From the NCBI RefSeq assembly GCF_029892965.1, contig NZ_JARXWN010000007.1, positions 1 through 64,000 on the forward strand: a DNA stretch of 64,000 nucleotides, given 5' to 3'. Shown in pieces: positions 1-8,350 of the stretch. The stretch is from Dysgonomonas sp. PF1-14. Lineage in GTDB: Bacteria > Bacteroidota > Bacteroidia > Bacteroidales > Dysgonomonadaceae. Below the pieces are notes generated by a model that worked only from the letters and a program-made list of their open reading frames with translations, did no database searches and was not told where the DNA came from. Numbering within the stretch: position 1 is the stretch's first letter; every line of letters begins with the position of its first letter. The translations under genes and the position numbers were made by a program.

Positions 1-57
1 GGCAGATAGAATGCGGAGGTTGTCAGCACCCTTGGTTAATAAGTCTGTTGTGGTCAT
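1..57 (-). CDS. tkt: Transketolase, N-terminal fragment (cut by window edge)
   Basis: The minus strand from position 57 opens with ATG and reads MTTTDLLTKGADNLRILSA before the window ends. This matches the opening helix of Bacteroidota transketolases, where a T-D-L-x-x-x-A-D-N-x-R-I-L-S-A pattern precedes the thiamine diphosphate domain. Transketolase moves two-carbon units between sugar phosphates in the non-oxidative pentose phosphate pathway, in the cytoplasm. Only 19 codons are visible, so the identity rests on this N-terminal signature. A good -7 promoter element lies about 35 bases upstream. Confidence 0.75.
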   Translation of the reverse strand, partial: MTTTDLLTKGADNLRILSA

Positions 58-92
58 TTTGGTTATCTTGTTATATGATTTTAATTTTTATA

Positions 93-100
93 CAAAAGTA
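93..100 (-). promoter_or_regulatory. -7 promoter element for transketolase
   Basis: On the minus strand this reads TACTTTTG, an exact match to the Bacteroidota -7 consensus TAnnTTTG. It lies about 35 bases upstream of the transketolase start. No clear -33 element was seen. Confidence 0.5.
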
Positions 101-270
101 GGAAATAAGCTGGTATATTAAAACTTATATTAAATAAATATTGTCTATGTATAAGAAATACAAAGGTTTATGTTATTGTATATTTACAATAAGTGATGGG
201 GCCTGTCGATAGCTGATATTGAATAAAATATTAATAATCAGACTTTACCCGATTCATGCTATGAGCGATA

Positions 271-1473
271 TTATTCATCCTTGCTATCGAGATTTACAGC
301 AAGTCCACCCATCGAAGTTTCTTTGTAGAGACTAGGTAAGTCGTGACCTGTTTGCTGCATGGTACGTACTACCTTATCAAAGTTGATAAGATGCTTCCCG
401 TCAGACAACATGGCGAATGAACAGGAGTCCAGTGCTCGTGCGGCAGCAAAGGCATTACGTTCAATACAAGGTACTTGTACTAGTCCGCATACCGGATCGC
501 AGGTTAAGCCTAGATGGTGTTCCAGTCCCATTTCGGCAGCATATTCTATTTGCTGGGGCGATCCTCCGAATAATTGGCAAGCAGCTCCGGCAGCCATTGC
601 ACAGGCAACGCCCACTTCTCCCTGACAACCGACTTCGGCACCCGATACAGAGGCGTTTTTCTTTACTATATTGCCTATCAGCCCGGCTGTGGCCAATGCT
701 CTTACTATCTTTTGGTCGCTGAAATCGTGATTCATTTTCAGATGATAAAGTACGGATGGCAGTACCCCGCTCGATCCGCAGGTAGGAGCTGTCACAATGA
801 TATTCCCACTGGCGTTTTCCTCTGATACGGCAAGGGCATAAGAGTATATGAGGGCACGGCTGCGCATCGAACCTTTATAGCCTTTAGCCTTGATACTGTA
901 CATGGATGATTTGCGTTGCAGTCCCAATCCTCCGGGTAGCAGTCCTTCGGCATCCATGCCTCTGTGTATGGCAGCTTCCATTGTTTTCCATACGGATGCA
1001 AGGTAGTCGTATATCTCTTTTCCTTCCATGTCTTCTACATATTCCCAGAATGTTTTACCTGTTTTCAGGCACCATTCCAGTATCTGTTTCATGGTATTCA
1101 TATCATATACGGTTTCCTTATCTATTTTCTGTGTACCGTCCGACAGGTCTCCGCCGCCTATACTGTAAACAGTCCATTCCTTCACAAGATGTCCGTTTAC
1201 CAATGCTTCGTATTGCATTCCGTTAGTATGGAAGGGAAGCACGATTTCAGGCTTCCATACGATTTCGGTCGGAGTAGGAGCTAGGGTATTTATGATAGCG
1301 ATATCTGTCATGTGTCCTTTGCCTGTTGCGGCAAGGCTTCCGAACAGTGTTACCCTGAAGGCTGTCGATTCAGGATTTTCGTCTTTAAACTTCTGCGCTG
1401 CTTTCTGAGGCGCCATAGTATGGCTGCTAGAAGGGCCATGCCCGATTTTGTACAAATTGCGAATAGATTCCAT
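271..1473 (-). CDS. sdaA: L-serine ammonia-lyase, single-chain iron-sulfur type
   Basis: Deaminates L-serine to pyruvate and ammonia in the cytoplasm with a [4Fe-4S] cluster. The 400-residue chain starts MESIRNLYKIGHGPSSSHTM, with the GPSSSHT motif that opens the beta domain. The alpha domain carries TAPTCGSSG, the CQGEVGVACAMAAGAAC region and CDPVCGLVQVPCIERN, which supply the cluster cysteines. I chose the start at 1473: an in-frame Met 14 codons upstream adds a charged stretch (IKECYIRKKTQS) unlike the family. The length fits the single-polypeptide form that fuses the two subunits found separately in Bacillus. It diverges from the MFS permease gene across about 610 bases. Confidence 0.93.
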   Translation of the reverse strand: MESIRNLYKIGHGPSSSHTMAPQKAAQKFKDENPESTAFRVTLFGSLAATGKGHMTDIAIINTLAPTPTEIVWKPEIVLPFHTNGMQYEALVNGHLVKEWTVYSIGGGDLSDGTQKIDKETVYDMNTMKQILEWCLKTGKTFWEYVEDMEGKEIYDYLASVWKTMEAAIHRGMDAEGLLPGGLGLQRKSSMYSIKAKGYKGSMRSRALIYSYALAVSEENASGNIIVTAPTCGSSGVLPSVLYHLKMNHDFSDQKIVRALATAGLIGNIVKKNASVSGAEVGCQGEVGVACAMAAGAACQLFGGSPQQIEYAAEMGLEHHLGLTCDPVCGLVQVPCIERNAFAAARALDSCSFAMLSDGKHLINFDKVVRTMQQTGHDLPSLYKETSMGGLAVNLDSKDE

Positions 1474-1540
1474 TATACTTTGCGTTTTTTTACGAATATA
1501 ACATTCTTTTATCAATAGGGTTTAGTATTAGATATGAATA

Positions 1541-1548
1541 CAAAATTA
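1541..1548 (-). promoter_or_regulatory. -7 promoter element for sdaA
   Basis: Minus-strand TAATTTTG matches TAnnTTTG, 67 bases upstream of the chosen sdaA start. No convincing -33 element was seen. Confidence 0.4.
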
Positions 1549-1950
1549 GTAATATTAAATATTGTTAAACATGTTGAATTGTTAATTAAGAATTTTTGGA
1601 CTTTATATTCTTTTTTGTGGCAATAAAGAAGTGTAAATAATTTAGAATTTTACTTTGTTCTAGATGCAAAGCGGGATGTTTTGATAGATAAGCAGTTGAT
1701 AATCTGACTAAATGTTTTTCATGTATTGTGTAAACAGCTTCAAACGCTTACAGGAAAAGGGAAAATAAATATTTGAGTGCTATAAAAATAAATATATTGT
1801 ACTCACTAAAATATATGTTGTACAACAGGTTTTTTTTAGTTGAGAGCTAAAAAGAGATAGTTATTTTTACGTTGTTTTTTGTGGAAACAATCTTCACTTG
1901 ACCTAATAAGACCATGAATTGGATATGTTAACCCCATATCCCGGAGGAAG

Positions 1951-1991
1951 TCAGGGGGTAATTGAGTGCATGAAATTTAATTACTCCCTGA
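1951..1991 (+). promoter_or_regulatory. 13-bp leader palindrome upstream of the MFS permease
   Basis: Arms TCAGGGGGTAATT (1951-1963) and AATTACTCCCTGA (1979-1991) pair over 13 positions with one G-T wobble, around a 15-base loop. Partial pairing continues outside the arms. No T-run follows, so it is not an intrinsic terminator. It could be a regulator operator or an RNA leader structure controlling the permease 92 bases downstream. Confidence 0.55.
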
Positions 1992-2082
1992 GTCCTTGAA
2001 CAGAACTGAAGAAAGTGCAGATAAGATAAAGAATTGAATAATACATAAAATAAAGAACAATCTAACTAAGTAAAAATTTATT

Positions 2083-3414
2083 ATGAGTAGTACAACGAAA
2101 AAAAGTTTACCGATCGTACCCATTGTGACAATGATTCTTTTGTTTGGGATGATCTCATTTGTGACGAATCTTGCCGCACCGATTGGAGTAATTTGGAAAA
2201 ATCAGCCCGCATTAGGAGGTTCTAACTTCTTGGGAATGCTAGGTAATATGATGAATTTCCTTGCATATCTCTTTATGGGAATACCAGCCGGTAAACTGTT
2301 AACCAATATAGGTTATAAGAAAACAGCTTTGGTGGCTATCGCAGTCGGATTCTTAGGTGTTTTTATACAGTTCTTGTCAGGAATTGTAGGTGTCGGAGCC
2401 GAATTATTTAGCTTGCCACTTAATTTCTATGTTTATCTGTTGGGTGCATTCGTTGCAGGTTTTTCTGTATGTATGCTAAATACAGTTGTTAACCCGATGC
2501 TTAACCTTTTAGGTGGCGGTGGTAACAAAGGAAATCAGCTAATTCAAACCGGAGGTACATTTAACTCTTTGGCCGGAACTTTGACTCCAATGTTTGTTGG
2601 TGCTTTGATCGGTCAGGTAACAGCAGGTACTGCTATTACGGATGTAAATCCTGTATTATTCATTGCAATGGGAGTATTTGCTTTTGCATTTATAGCATTA
2701 CTTTTTGTGAAGATTGAAGACCCGGATGCAGACAAAACACAGGGAGCTGTTGTATTTGAGCATTCTCCTTGGGCTTTCCGTCATTTTGTATTAGGTGCCA
2801 TTGGTATTTTTGTATATGTAGGTATTGAAATAGGGATACCGGGAACACTTAACTTCTTCTTGTCTGATGTGACAGATAAAGGTGCAGGCCTTGATGCTGC
2901 GAGTGCAGCTTCTATTGGAGGTTTCGTAGCCGGAACTTATTGGTTCCTCATGCTTATCGGTCGTTTTATCGGTGCTTCTATCGGTGCTAAGGTTTCCAGT
3001 AAAGCTATGCTAACAGGTGCATCAGGTCTGGGTATCGTATTGGTTTTAGCTGCAATGTTTTTACCTAAGACCGTAATGACAGCCATGCCTGTATTTACAG
3101 GTTCGTCTTTTGCTATGACTCAGGTTCCTTTAAGCGCTTTATTGTTAGTGTTGTGTGGTTTCTGTACATCTATTATGTGGGGTGGTATTTTCAACCTTGC
3201 AGTAGAAGGTCTTGGTAAATATACAGCAAGAGCATCCGGCATCTTTATGATGATGGTAGTAGGTGGTGGAGTTCTTCCGCTTATCCAAAATAAGGTAGCA
3301 GATATGTCAACATATATGACAAGTTACTGGGTAGTAATTTTGGGTCTTGCATTCCTGCTATATTATGCACTGATCGGAAGTAAGAATGTAAATAAAGATA
3401 TTCCTGTAAAATAA
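2083..3414 (+). CDS. MFS permease of the FHS (fucose/glucose-galactose) type
   Basis: A 443-residue integral membrane protein with about 12 hydrophobic segments, probably a proton-coupled sugar symporter in the inner membrane. The first helix follows a short basic N-terminus (SSTTKKS). The loop after helix 2 (GIPAGKLLTNIGYKKTAL) is the MFS A-type loop, and NTVVNPMLNLLGG followed by GNQLIQTGGTFNSLAGTLTP resembles fucose permease-like carriers of Bacteroidota. The substrate cannot be read from sequence. It is a single gene: a leader palindrome precedes it and a terminator follows at 3438-3475. Its divergent neighbour sdaA does not point to a shared pathway. Confidence 0.8.
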   Translation: MSSTTKKSLPIVPIVTMILLFGMISFVTNLAAPIGVIWKNQPALGGSNFLGMLGNMMNFLAYLFMGIPAGKLLTNIGYKKTALVAIAVGFLGVFIQFLSGIVGVGAELFSLPLNFYVYLLGAFVAGFSVCMLNTVVNPMLNLLGGGGNKGNQLIQTGGTFNSLAGTLTPMFVGALIGQVTAGTAITDVNPVLFIAMGVFAFAFIALLFVKIEDPDADKTQGAVVFEHSPWAFRHFVLGAIGIFVYVGIEIGIPGTLNFFLSDVTDKGAGLDAASAASIGGFVAGTYWFLMLIGRFIGASIGAKVSSKAMLTGASGLGIVLVLAAMFLPKTVMTAMPVFTGSSFAMTQVPLSALLLVLCGFCTSIMWGGIFNLAVEGLGKYTARASGIFMMMVVGGGVLPLIQNKVADMSTYMTSYWVVILGLAFLLYYALIGSKNVNKDIPVK

Positions 3415-3437
3415 GCGGATATCTGATCTGAAAATAA

Positions 3438-3475
3438 AAAAAGGACTCGGGCCATATTCGGTTTGAGTCCTTTTT
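3438..3475 (+). terminator. Rho-independent terminator after the MFS permease
   Basis: Arms AAAAAGGACTC and GAGTCCTTTTT pair around a 16-base loop and the right arm runs into the T-tract. It starts 24 bases after the stop codon. Confidence 0.85.
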
Positions 3476-3541
3476 CTATCTATAGTTTTAACACATTTGA
3501 GAATGTTACTTTATTAAACTATCTTTTCCCTAAATTGTTCA

Positions 3542-3549
3542 TACCTTTG
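3542..3549 (+). promoter_or_regulatory. -7 promoter element for the FAD dehydrogenase
   Basis: TACCTTTG matches TAnnTTTG exactly, 22 bases upstream of the ATG at 3572, implying a very short leader. Confidence 0.55.
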
Positions 3550-3571
3550 TGTTTTATTTATCCGTATTTTC

Positions 3572-5134
3572 ATGCAAAAAGATATAGACTTACGCATTAC
3601 GCCCGAACAGGCGTCTGATATAGAAAAAGTTAAGCGTATTTTTTCCACCCAGTCGGGCATCCCCTTTAACGAAATCAATTCGGTACGTATTCTTCGTCGT
3701 TCCATAGATGCTCGCCAACGCAATATATATGTGAATCTGCGTGTACGCGGATATGTAGGAGAGGAGGAAAACGATCCTGCGTTTATCAGTACATACTATC
3801 CGAATGTAAAAGATTGTCCGCAGGCAATAGTAGTGGGAGCAGGTCCTGCCGGACTTTTCGCCGCCTTGAGATTAATTGAATTGGGTGTTCGCCCCATAGT
3901 AGTAGAAAGGGGTAAGAATGTGCGTGACCGGAAACGGGATACCGCCCTTATGAATCGTGAACATGTAGTAAATCCCGAATCGAATTACTGTTTCGGAGAG
4001 GGGGGGGCAGGAGCTTATTCTGATGGAAAACTATATACACGTAGCAAGAAACGCGGAAATGTGGATAAGATACTTAATGTCTTTTGCCAGCATGGAGCAG
4101 ATACATCTATACTTGTCGATGCGCATCCACATATAGGAACAGACAGACTACCCGGTATTATAGAAAAAATGCGTGTACAGATCATCCTTTCGGGAGGAGA
4201 AGTTCATTTTGAAACGCGGATGGATAAGTTGATAATAGAACGGGATGAAGTAGTGGGGATTGAAACCAATACAGGCAAAACCTTTTTGGGTGCGGTGATT
4301 CTGGCAACAGGGCATTCGGCACGCGATGTGTATTATATGCTTCACGAGCAGCAGATAAAGATAGAAGCCAAAGGCCTGGCAGTGGGTTTTCGCGTAGAGC
4401 ATCCATCACACCTGATAGACCAGATACAATATCATTGCGAAGAAGGACGTGGCAAATATCTCCCTGCTGCTGAATACAGCTATGTGGTACAGGCCGGAGG
4501 ACGTGGTGTTTATTCGTTTTGTATGTGTCCGGGTGGTACAATAGTGCCATCGGCAAGCGGGCCAAAGCAGGTGGTTGTAAATGGTATGTCGCCATCGAAT
4601 CGTGGCTCACGCTGGTCGAATTCGGGGGTTGTAGTTGAGATTCATCCCGAAGACTTTCCCGAATATGCTAAATACGGAGATCTGGCTTTGCTTAAATTTG
4701 TAGAAGATATAGAAGAACAAGCATGGATACAAGGCGGAAAAACTCAGGTAGCACCTGCACAGCGTCTCTACGACTTTGTGAACGGAAAGAAGAGTAACTC
4801 ACTGCCCGATACATCATATACTCCCGGTGTAGTTTCGTCCCCGATGCACGAATGGATGCCTAAGTTTGTAGCTGTCCGTTTACAGGAGGCATTCCGAAAG
4901 GTGGGGCAGAGCTATAAAGGGTATCTGACCAACGATGCTATACTGCTCGCAGTAGAGAGCCGCACATCTTCACCTGTACGGATTGTGCGCGACAGAGAAA
5001 CCATGCAGCATGCCGAAATAAAAGGACTTTATCCTTGTGGTGAAGGAGCGGGTTATGCCGGAGGTATTGTTTCTGCGGCGATGGATGGGGAGCGATGTGC
5101 TGAAGCTCTGGCATCAAAAATGAAAGGAGAGTAG
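3572..5134 (+). CDS. FAD-dependent dehydrogenase (COG2509-type)
   Basis: A 520-residue cytoplasmic flavoprotein. A short N-terminal domain ends in the RRSIDARQRNI pattern typical of this family. An FAD-binding Rossmann motif (VVGAGPAGLFAA) lies near residues 86-97, with the acidic ribose-binding residue in VVERG. A glycine-rich FGEGGAGAYSDGKLYTRSKKRG segment and the C-terminal GLYPCGEGAGYAGGIVSAAMDG motif complete the flavin fold. The family is widespread, but no substrate is established that I can name. It stands alone between a terminator and a repeat region. Confidence 0.85.
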   Translation: MQKDIDLRITPEQASDIEKVKRIFSTQSGIPFNEINSVRILRRSIDARQRNIYVNLRVRGYVGEEENDPAFISTYYPNVKDCPQAIVVGAGPAGLFAALRLIELGVRPIVVERGKNVRDRKRDTALMNREHVVNPESNYCFGEGGAGAYSDGKLYTRSKKRGNVDKILNVFCQHGADTSILVDAHPHIGTDRLPGIIEKMRVQIILSGGEVHFETRMDKLIIERDEVVGIETNTGKTFLGAVILATGHSARDVYYMLHEQQIKIEAKGLAVGFRVEHPSHLIDQIQYHCEEGRGKYLPAAEYSYVVQAGGRGVYSFCMCPGGTIVPSASGPKQVVVNGMSPSNRGSRWSNSGVVVEIHPEDFPEYAKYGDLALLKFVEDIEEQAWIQGGKTQVAPAQRLYDFVNGKKSNSLPDTSYTPGVVSSPMHEWMPKFVAVRLQEAFRKVGQSYKGYLTNDAILLAVESRTSSPVRIVRDRETMQHAEIKGLYPCGEGAGYAGGIVSAAMDGERCAEALASKMKGE

Positions 5135-5774
5135 ATATTACCCTCCTCTGATTTATTATAAATAATACGAATCAGTAGTTGAGATTAATTGTTCTATTAT
5201 TTTCTACTGCGCGCAATCACAGATTGCTTGCATTCCTTTTGCCCAAAGCCGCAAAAGGAATCAAAAAGTCTTTAGCGCCCCGCTTCATAGGACGACCCGT
5301 TAGAGGGCTTAAAGGCTAAACAAAAAAACTCGCTCATGGTTTTTACATAATACGAACCAGCAGCTAAGCTCAAACACGTTTTTGTTTTACGCCTTTCTCA
5401 CCCTACGGGTACCCCGTCCATAAAGCTAATGGCGCGTGCTGACGCTCGATTGAGTGACGATTATTCTGCCTTGTCGGCGCGTGCGACTCTGTGCATTAGC
5501 TCCGCAAGCGGGCACCTGTCCGGTGCAGTCGGCGTAAAAAGGGATGGGGCGATAGCCCGTTTGTCCCTTTTAGCCGTCAAGCCGTTGACAGGTCGCAGAG
5601 GAGCGAAGCACTAGACTTTTGTTTACTTTTGGGCGATGCAAAAGTAAAAACAAGCACAGGAGTGCGCGTTAGTCATGAGCTAAATCTATTAACTCCAGAC
5701 TAAGATTGAGGTTATACAAATTGAAGGTTTATTTGATATAACATCAAATACTGATTCGCATAAATATCTTTTGC
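5135..5774. repeat. GC-richer non-coding repeat element with inverted, hairpin-bearing ends
   Basis: The core, about 5205-5690, is visibly richer in G and C than its surroundings and has no convincing gene. The left end has a hairpin, ATTCCTTTTGC (5232-5242) with GCAAAAGGAAT (5251-5261). The right end has TTTACTTTTG (5622-5631) with CAAAAGTAAA (5639-5648). The sequence inside the left hairpin (AGTC...CGC...ACC.GT...GGCTAAA) resembles the reverse complement inside the right one, so the ends are diverged inverted repeats. A direct repeat, AATACGAAtCAGtAGtTgAG, occurs near 5165 and again with changes near 5349. This looks like a decayed mobile or dispersed repeat unit. Outside the core nothing stands out. 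Confidence 0.55.
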
Positions 5775-7166
5775 TTATCCGTTCATCAACGGGCCGAATA
5801 TCCAGCTTGCGATAGTCAGGTATATGATCAGTCCGGTGACATCGACAATAGTGGCTACAAACGGAGCCGACGATGTTGCAGGGTCTGCACCCAATCTGCG
5901 GAGTATAAACGGCAGCATGGAACCAATGAGCGATCCCCACAAGACAATGCCTACAAGAGCCAGCGATACGGTAGAACCTACCATGGTCCAGTGTTCACCA
6001 TAGAGGCTGGGAAATATAAGATGCCATATATAAATACGGAAAAATCCGATTACACCCAGAATAATGCCCAAACTCAGTCCCGAAATTACCTCGCGGCGGA
6101 AAACGCGCCACCAGTCTTTGAGTTTCACCTCACCTGTAGCCATAGCCTGTATAACGAGGGTAGAAGCTTGTGAGCCACTGTTACCTCCACTGGAAATCAT
6201 CAGTGGAAGGAATAAGGCCAAAACAATTACTTGTGCCAACTGCTCTTCGTAATGCTGCATGACGGAAGCAGTCAGCAACTCTCCCACAAACAGTACTATC
6301 AGCCATCCCGCACGTTTCCATATCAGTTTGTAAACAGGCAGATCGAGGTATGGCTCGTCCAGAGCGGCCGTACCCCCCATCCGTTGCATGTCTTCGGCAT
6401 ATTCTTCATCTGCCGCCCACAATATATCGTCGATGGTAACAATACCAAGTAACAACCCAGCCGAATCGATTACAGGAAGGGCTACTCTGTTGTTCATCTT
6501 AAATGTCTTTATACCTTCTTCGAGTGGGTCTTGCGCGTTCAGATAGATAAGCCGTCCGTCTATCAGTTCCGATATTTTTTTCTGTGGATCGTTAATTAAT
6601 AGTTCCCTTATCCTGAGGTCGTCTATCAATGCTCCTTTTTCGTCGAGAATGTAAATGACGTCTATCGTTTCCGAATTTTTACCGTTGTGGCGGATATACT
6701 TTAATGCTTCCTCTACCGTATAATCTTTCGATATGGCCAGAAAGTCGGGTGTCATCATGCGCCCGATACTGTCTTCGGGGTACGAAAGCAGCATGAAGAC
6801 TTCTTTGCGGTCTTCGGGAGTCAGCAGTGAAATGAGGCGGTGTTGTAATTCCTGATCCCGCAGTTCGCCCAAGAAGGACGTCCGGTCGTCGGGAGGCAGT
6901 CCGTTGACTATTTCCGCAATCTTGTTTCCTGTAAGTTTTTTTGCTATACGCTCTTGTGTGGGCGCATCCAGAATCCTGAATACATTTATTGCCCTCTTGA
7001 TACTCATCGTGTCGATAAACAGTGGGGCGTAATCAGGTAGTTCGTCTATCAGATCTTCTACATCGGAGATGTTCTGATCGTCAAGGAACATACGGAGCAT
7101 ACTGATGTCTCCGGTCTCAAGCAGAAGCTTTGTTTCTGCTGTCAGTAGTTCGATATTCTCCTTCAT
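5775..7166 (-). CDS. mgtE: MgtE-family magnesium transporter
   Basis: A Mg2+ channel/transporter of the inner membrane, 463 residues, close to the family's usual ~450. Order: an N-terminal helical domain (residues ~1-130, including GLPPDDRTSFLGEL), a tandem CBS pair (~135-260, MTPDFLAISKDYTVEEALKY and IDGRLIYLNAQDPLEEGI), a connecting helix, then five membrane helices. The motifs LPLMISSGGNSGSQASTLVIQ and the acidic residue in PFVATIVDVTGL match the pore region. I chose 7166: the longer in-frame form adds 78 residues that look like untranslated leader. A TATCTTTG promoter lies about 140 bases upstream. It diverges from the Fur-family gene. The leader shows no recognisable M-box. Confidence 0.93.
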   Translation of the reverse strand: MKENIELLTAETKLLLETGDISMLRMFLDDQNISDVEDLIDELPDYAPLFIDTMSIKRAINVFRILDAPTQERIAKKLTGNKIAEIVNGLPPDDRTSFLGELRDQELQHRLISLLTPEDRKEVFMLLSYPEDSIGRMMTPDFLAISKDYTVEEALKYIRHNGKNSETIDVIYILDEKGALIDDLRIRELLINDPQKKISELIDGRLIYLNAQDPLEEGIKTFKMNNRVALPVIDSAGLLLGIVTIDDILWAADEEYAEDMQRMGGTAALDEPYLDLPVYKLIWKRAGWLIVLFVGELLTASVMQHYEEQLAQVIVLALFLPLMISSGGNSGSQASTLVIQAMATGEVKLKDWWRVFRREVISGLSLGIILGVIGFFRIYIWHLIFPSLYGEHWTMVGSTVSLALVGIVLWGSLIGSMLPFILRRLGADPATSSAPFVATIVDVTGLIIYLTIASWIFGPLMNG

Positions 7167-7305
7167 CCATACGAATATTAATAAAGTGCAACAATACAAA
7201 AATAGCTTACATCTAAGCGTTTTTGGGATGAACTGGCATTCCGGTCGTAACGGAGAAAGTGATATTATCGTCAACGTCAATCGCTCCGTTTGCGAAATGC
7301 GGGGG

Positions 7306-7313
7306 CAAAGATA
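7306..7313 (-). promoter_or_regulatory. -7 promoter element for mgtE
   Basis: Minus-strand TATCTTTG, exact TAnnTTTG match, giving an mgtE leader of about 130 nt. Confidence 0.5.
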
Positions 7314-7378
7314 CACAAAAATGAAGAATGAAGAATGAAAAACTTGAATATGAGTGAACTTTTTTATTGAAACTGTGT

Positions 7379-7418
7379 TATATTTGCAACATTGTTTCAT
7401 TTACAGTATTGTTGCAAA
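7379..7418 (+). promoter_or_regulatory. Promoter and candidate Fur/Zur operator
   Basis: The -7 element TATATTTG (7379-7386) overlaps the left arm of a perfect 9-bp inverted repeat: TTTGCAACA (7383-7391) and TGTTGCAAA (7410-7418), 18 bases apart. The right arm abuts the ATG at 7419. This placement fits autorepression by the encoded metalloregulator. The operator role is inference. Confidence 0.55.
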
Positions 7419-7823
7419 ATGGATGCAGAACAAATATTAAAACATCATAACCTGAAAAATACGGGTTGCCGTAAGTTTATAATCAGCGAGTTATTGAATA
7501 ATGAGTCGGCTCTGTCCGAGCATGAGATTAAACAAGCCTTGCCCGATTTGTTCGATAGGGTTACTTTCTATCGTTCACTGAAAACGCTGGAGGAAAAAAG
7601 TATTATACATCGCATTATATTACACGATTCGACGGTGAAGTATGCTATCAACCGCGAAGCGTTGCTTCAGGACGATCATGCTCATTTTCATTGTTTGAAG
7701 TGTGATAGTGTAACTTGCCTTGAAACGGCTATGCCTGCTCCATCGGGGTTACCTGCCGGATTTACGGTCGATTCGGTCGATGTATTGCTAGAAGGTACAT
7801 GCCCCGAATGTAAGCAGAAATAA
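7419..7823 (+). CDS. Fur-family metalloregulator, probably zinc-sensing (Zur)
   Basis: A 134-residue cytoplasmic DNA-binding repressor. The winged-helix domain (~1-80) has the recognition helix DRVTFYRSLKTLEEK. The dimerisation domain has the metal-binding HAHFHCLKC (H87, H89, H91, C92, C95) and the second CXXC at C128-C131 (CPECKQK), the structural zinc site. I chose the ATG at 7419 because nine upstream in-frame codons would overlap the promoter and operator. Zur rather than Fur is inferred from the neighbouring His-rich metal receptor and the lack of iron genes nearby; Fur or PerR remain possible. Confidence 0.8.
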   Translation: MDAEQILKHHNLKNTGCRKFIISELLNNESALSEHEIKQALPDLFDRVTFYRSLKTLEEKSIIHRIILHDSTVKYAINREALLQDDHAHFHCLKCDSVTCLETAMPAPSGLPAGFTVDSVDVLLEGTCPECKQK

Positions 7824-8082
7824 ATGAATTATTTTTCGGAAACTTTATCAGTATGATGAGCGGAAAGCGTTTGTGTACTTGGTTAGCAGTTGTTCGAATC
7901 AAAGAAAAGTAATGAAATGAAAAAGTGATGAAAAACGTTATATTGACTCCGCTTGCTCTGTCAAACGTTGTTTCGTTACCTTTTTAGTTAAAAATCGTCT
8001 CACGCAAAGACGCAAAGACGCAAAAAAAGAGAATACTAGTCTGTAGAGGCGAATGATAATTGGCTACTGTCGAACGTTGTTT
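7824..8082. repeat. Spacer with short dispersed repeats upstream of the metal receptor
   Basis: Holds a partial copy of the end of repeat A: AACGTTGTTTCGTTAC at 7964-7979 followed by TTTTTAGTTAAAAAT, which recurs at 8073-8103. At about 8004-8025 it holds a CGCAAAGACGCAAAG unit like those around the GxxExxY gene. Positions 8051-8084 match, inverted, 28353-28386. No gene was seen. Confidence 0.6.
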
Positions 8083-8331
8083 CGTTACATTTTAGTTAAA
8101 ATTAGAGTTGCCTCCTGCTTTAGCTGGAGGATAAAATCAGGACAATAAATGAAAGGCTTTAGCCGAATACTTTGACTAAAGTCGTTTTCCTTACGACTCC
8201 TACCCACGCCTTAAAAGGCGTGGCAACTAATATAACCAGATATCCTGTACTACAGGGTGAAAGTAACAAAGAGTAGAAACAACGCGAAAGCATTACTTTC
8301 ATTACTTTTTAGTTAAAATAAATATTGAAAA
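8083..8331 (+). repeat. Structured repeat, copy A (inverted partner at 15875-16145)
   Basis: About 145 bases (8083-8228) are identical to the reverse complement of copy B, followed by about 70 nearly identical bases. TTTTAGTTAAAAT occurs near both ends. A 7-bp closing stem AGTTGCC (8106-8112) with GGCAACT (8222-8228) encloses hairpins: CCTCC/GGAGG (8111-8130), GGCT/AGCC (8155-8164), GTCGT/ACGAC (8181-8197) and CCACGCC/GGCGTGG (8204-8223). The end lies about 20-28 bases before the TonB receptor ATG, so it forms that gene's leader or displaces its promoter. Confidence 0.85.
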
Positions 8332-8350
8332 TTAAAATATATAAATTAAG

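Larger units (their letters stand above)
1474..2082. other. Divergent intergenic region between sdaA and the MFS permease
   Basis: About 610 bases without a credible ORF. The sdaA side carries a TAATTTTG -7 element. The permease side carries a long hairpin at 1951-1991. The AT-rich middle (about 1560-1900) shows no recognisable feature. Confidence 0.6.

Noticed and set aside
417-1284. Plus-strand open frames across the serine dehydratase gene
   Set aside because: They are antisense shadows of a well-identified gene, with no domain of their own. The same holds for antisense frames over other real genes in the window.
1951-1991. Intrinsic terminator upstream of the MFS permease
   Set aside because: No T-run follows the stem on either strand, and the upstream gene is transcribed away from it.
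5429-5614. 61-codon open frame in the GC-richer element
   Set aside because: It lies inside a repeat element with hairpin ends, has no recognisable domain and uses codons unlike the neighbouring genes. It is better read as chance.
7167-7305. Magnesium (M-box) riboswitch in the mgtE leader
   Set aside because: The roughly 130-nt leader shows none of the conserved M-box sequence, and it is short for that class.
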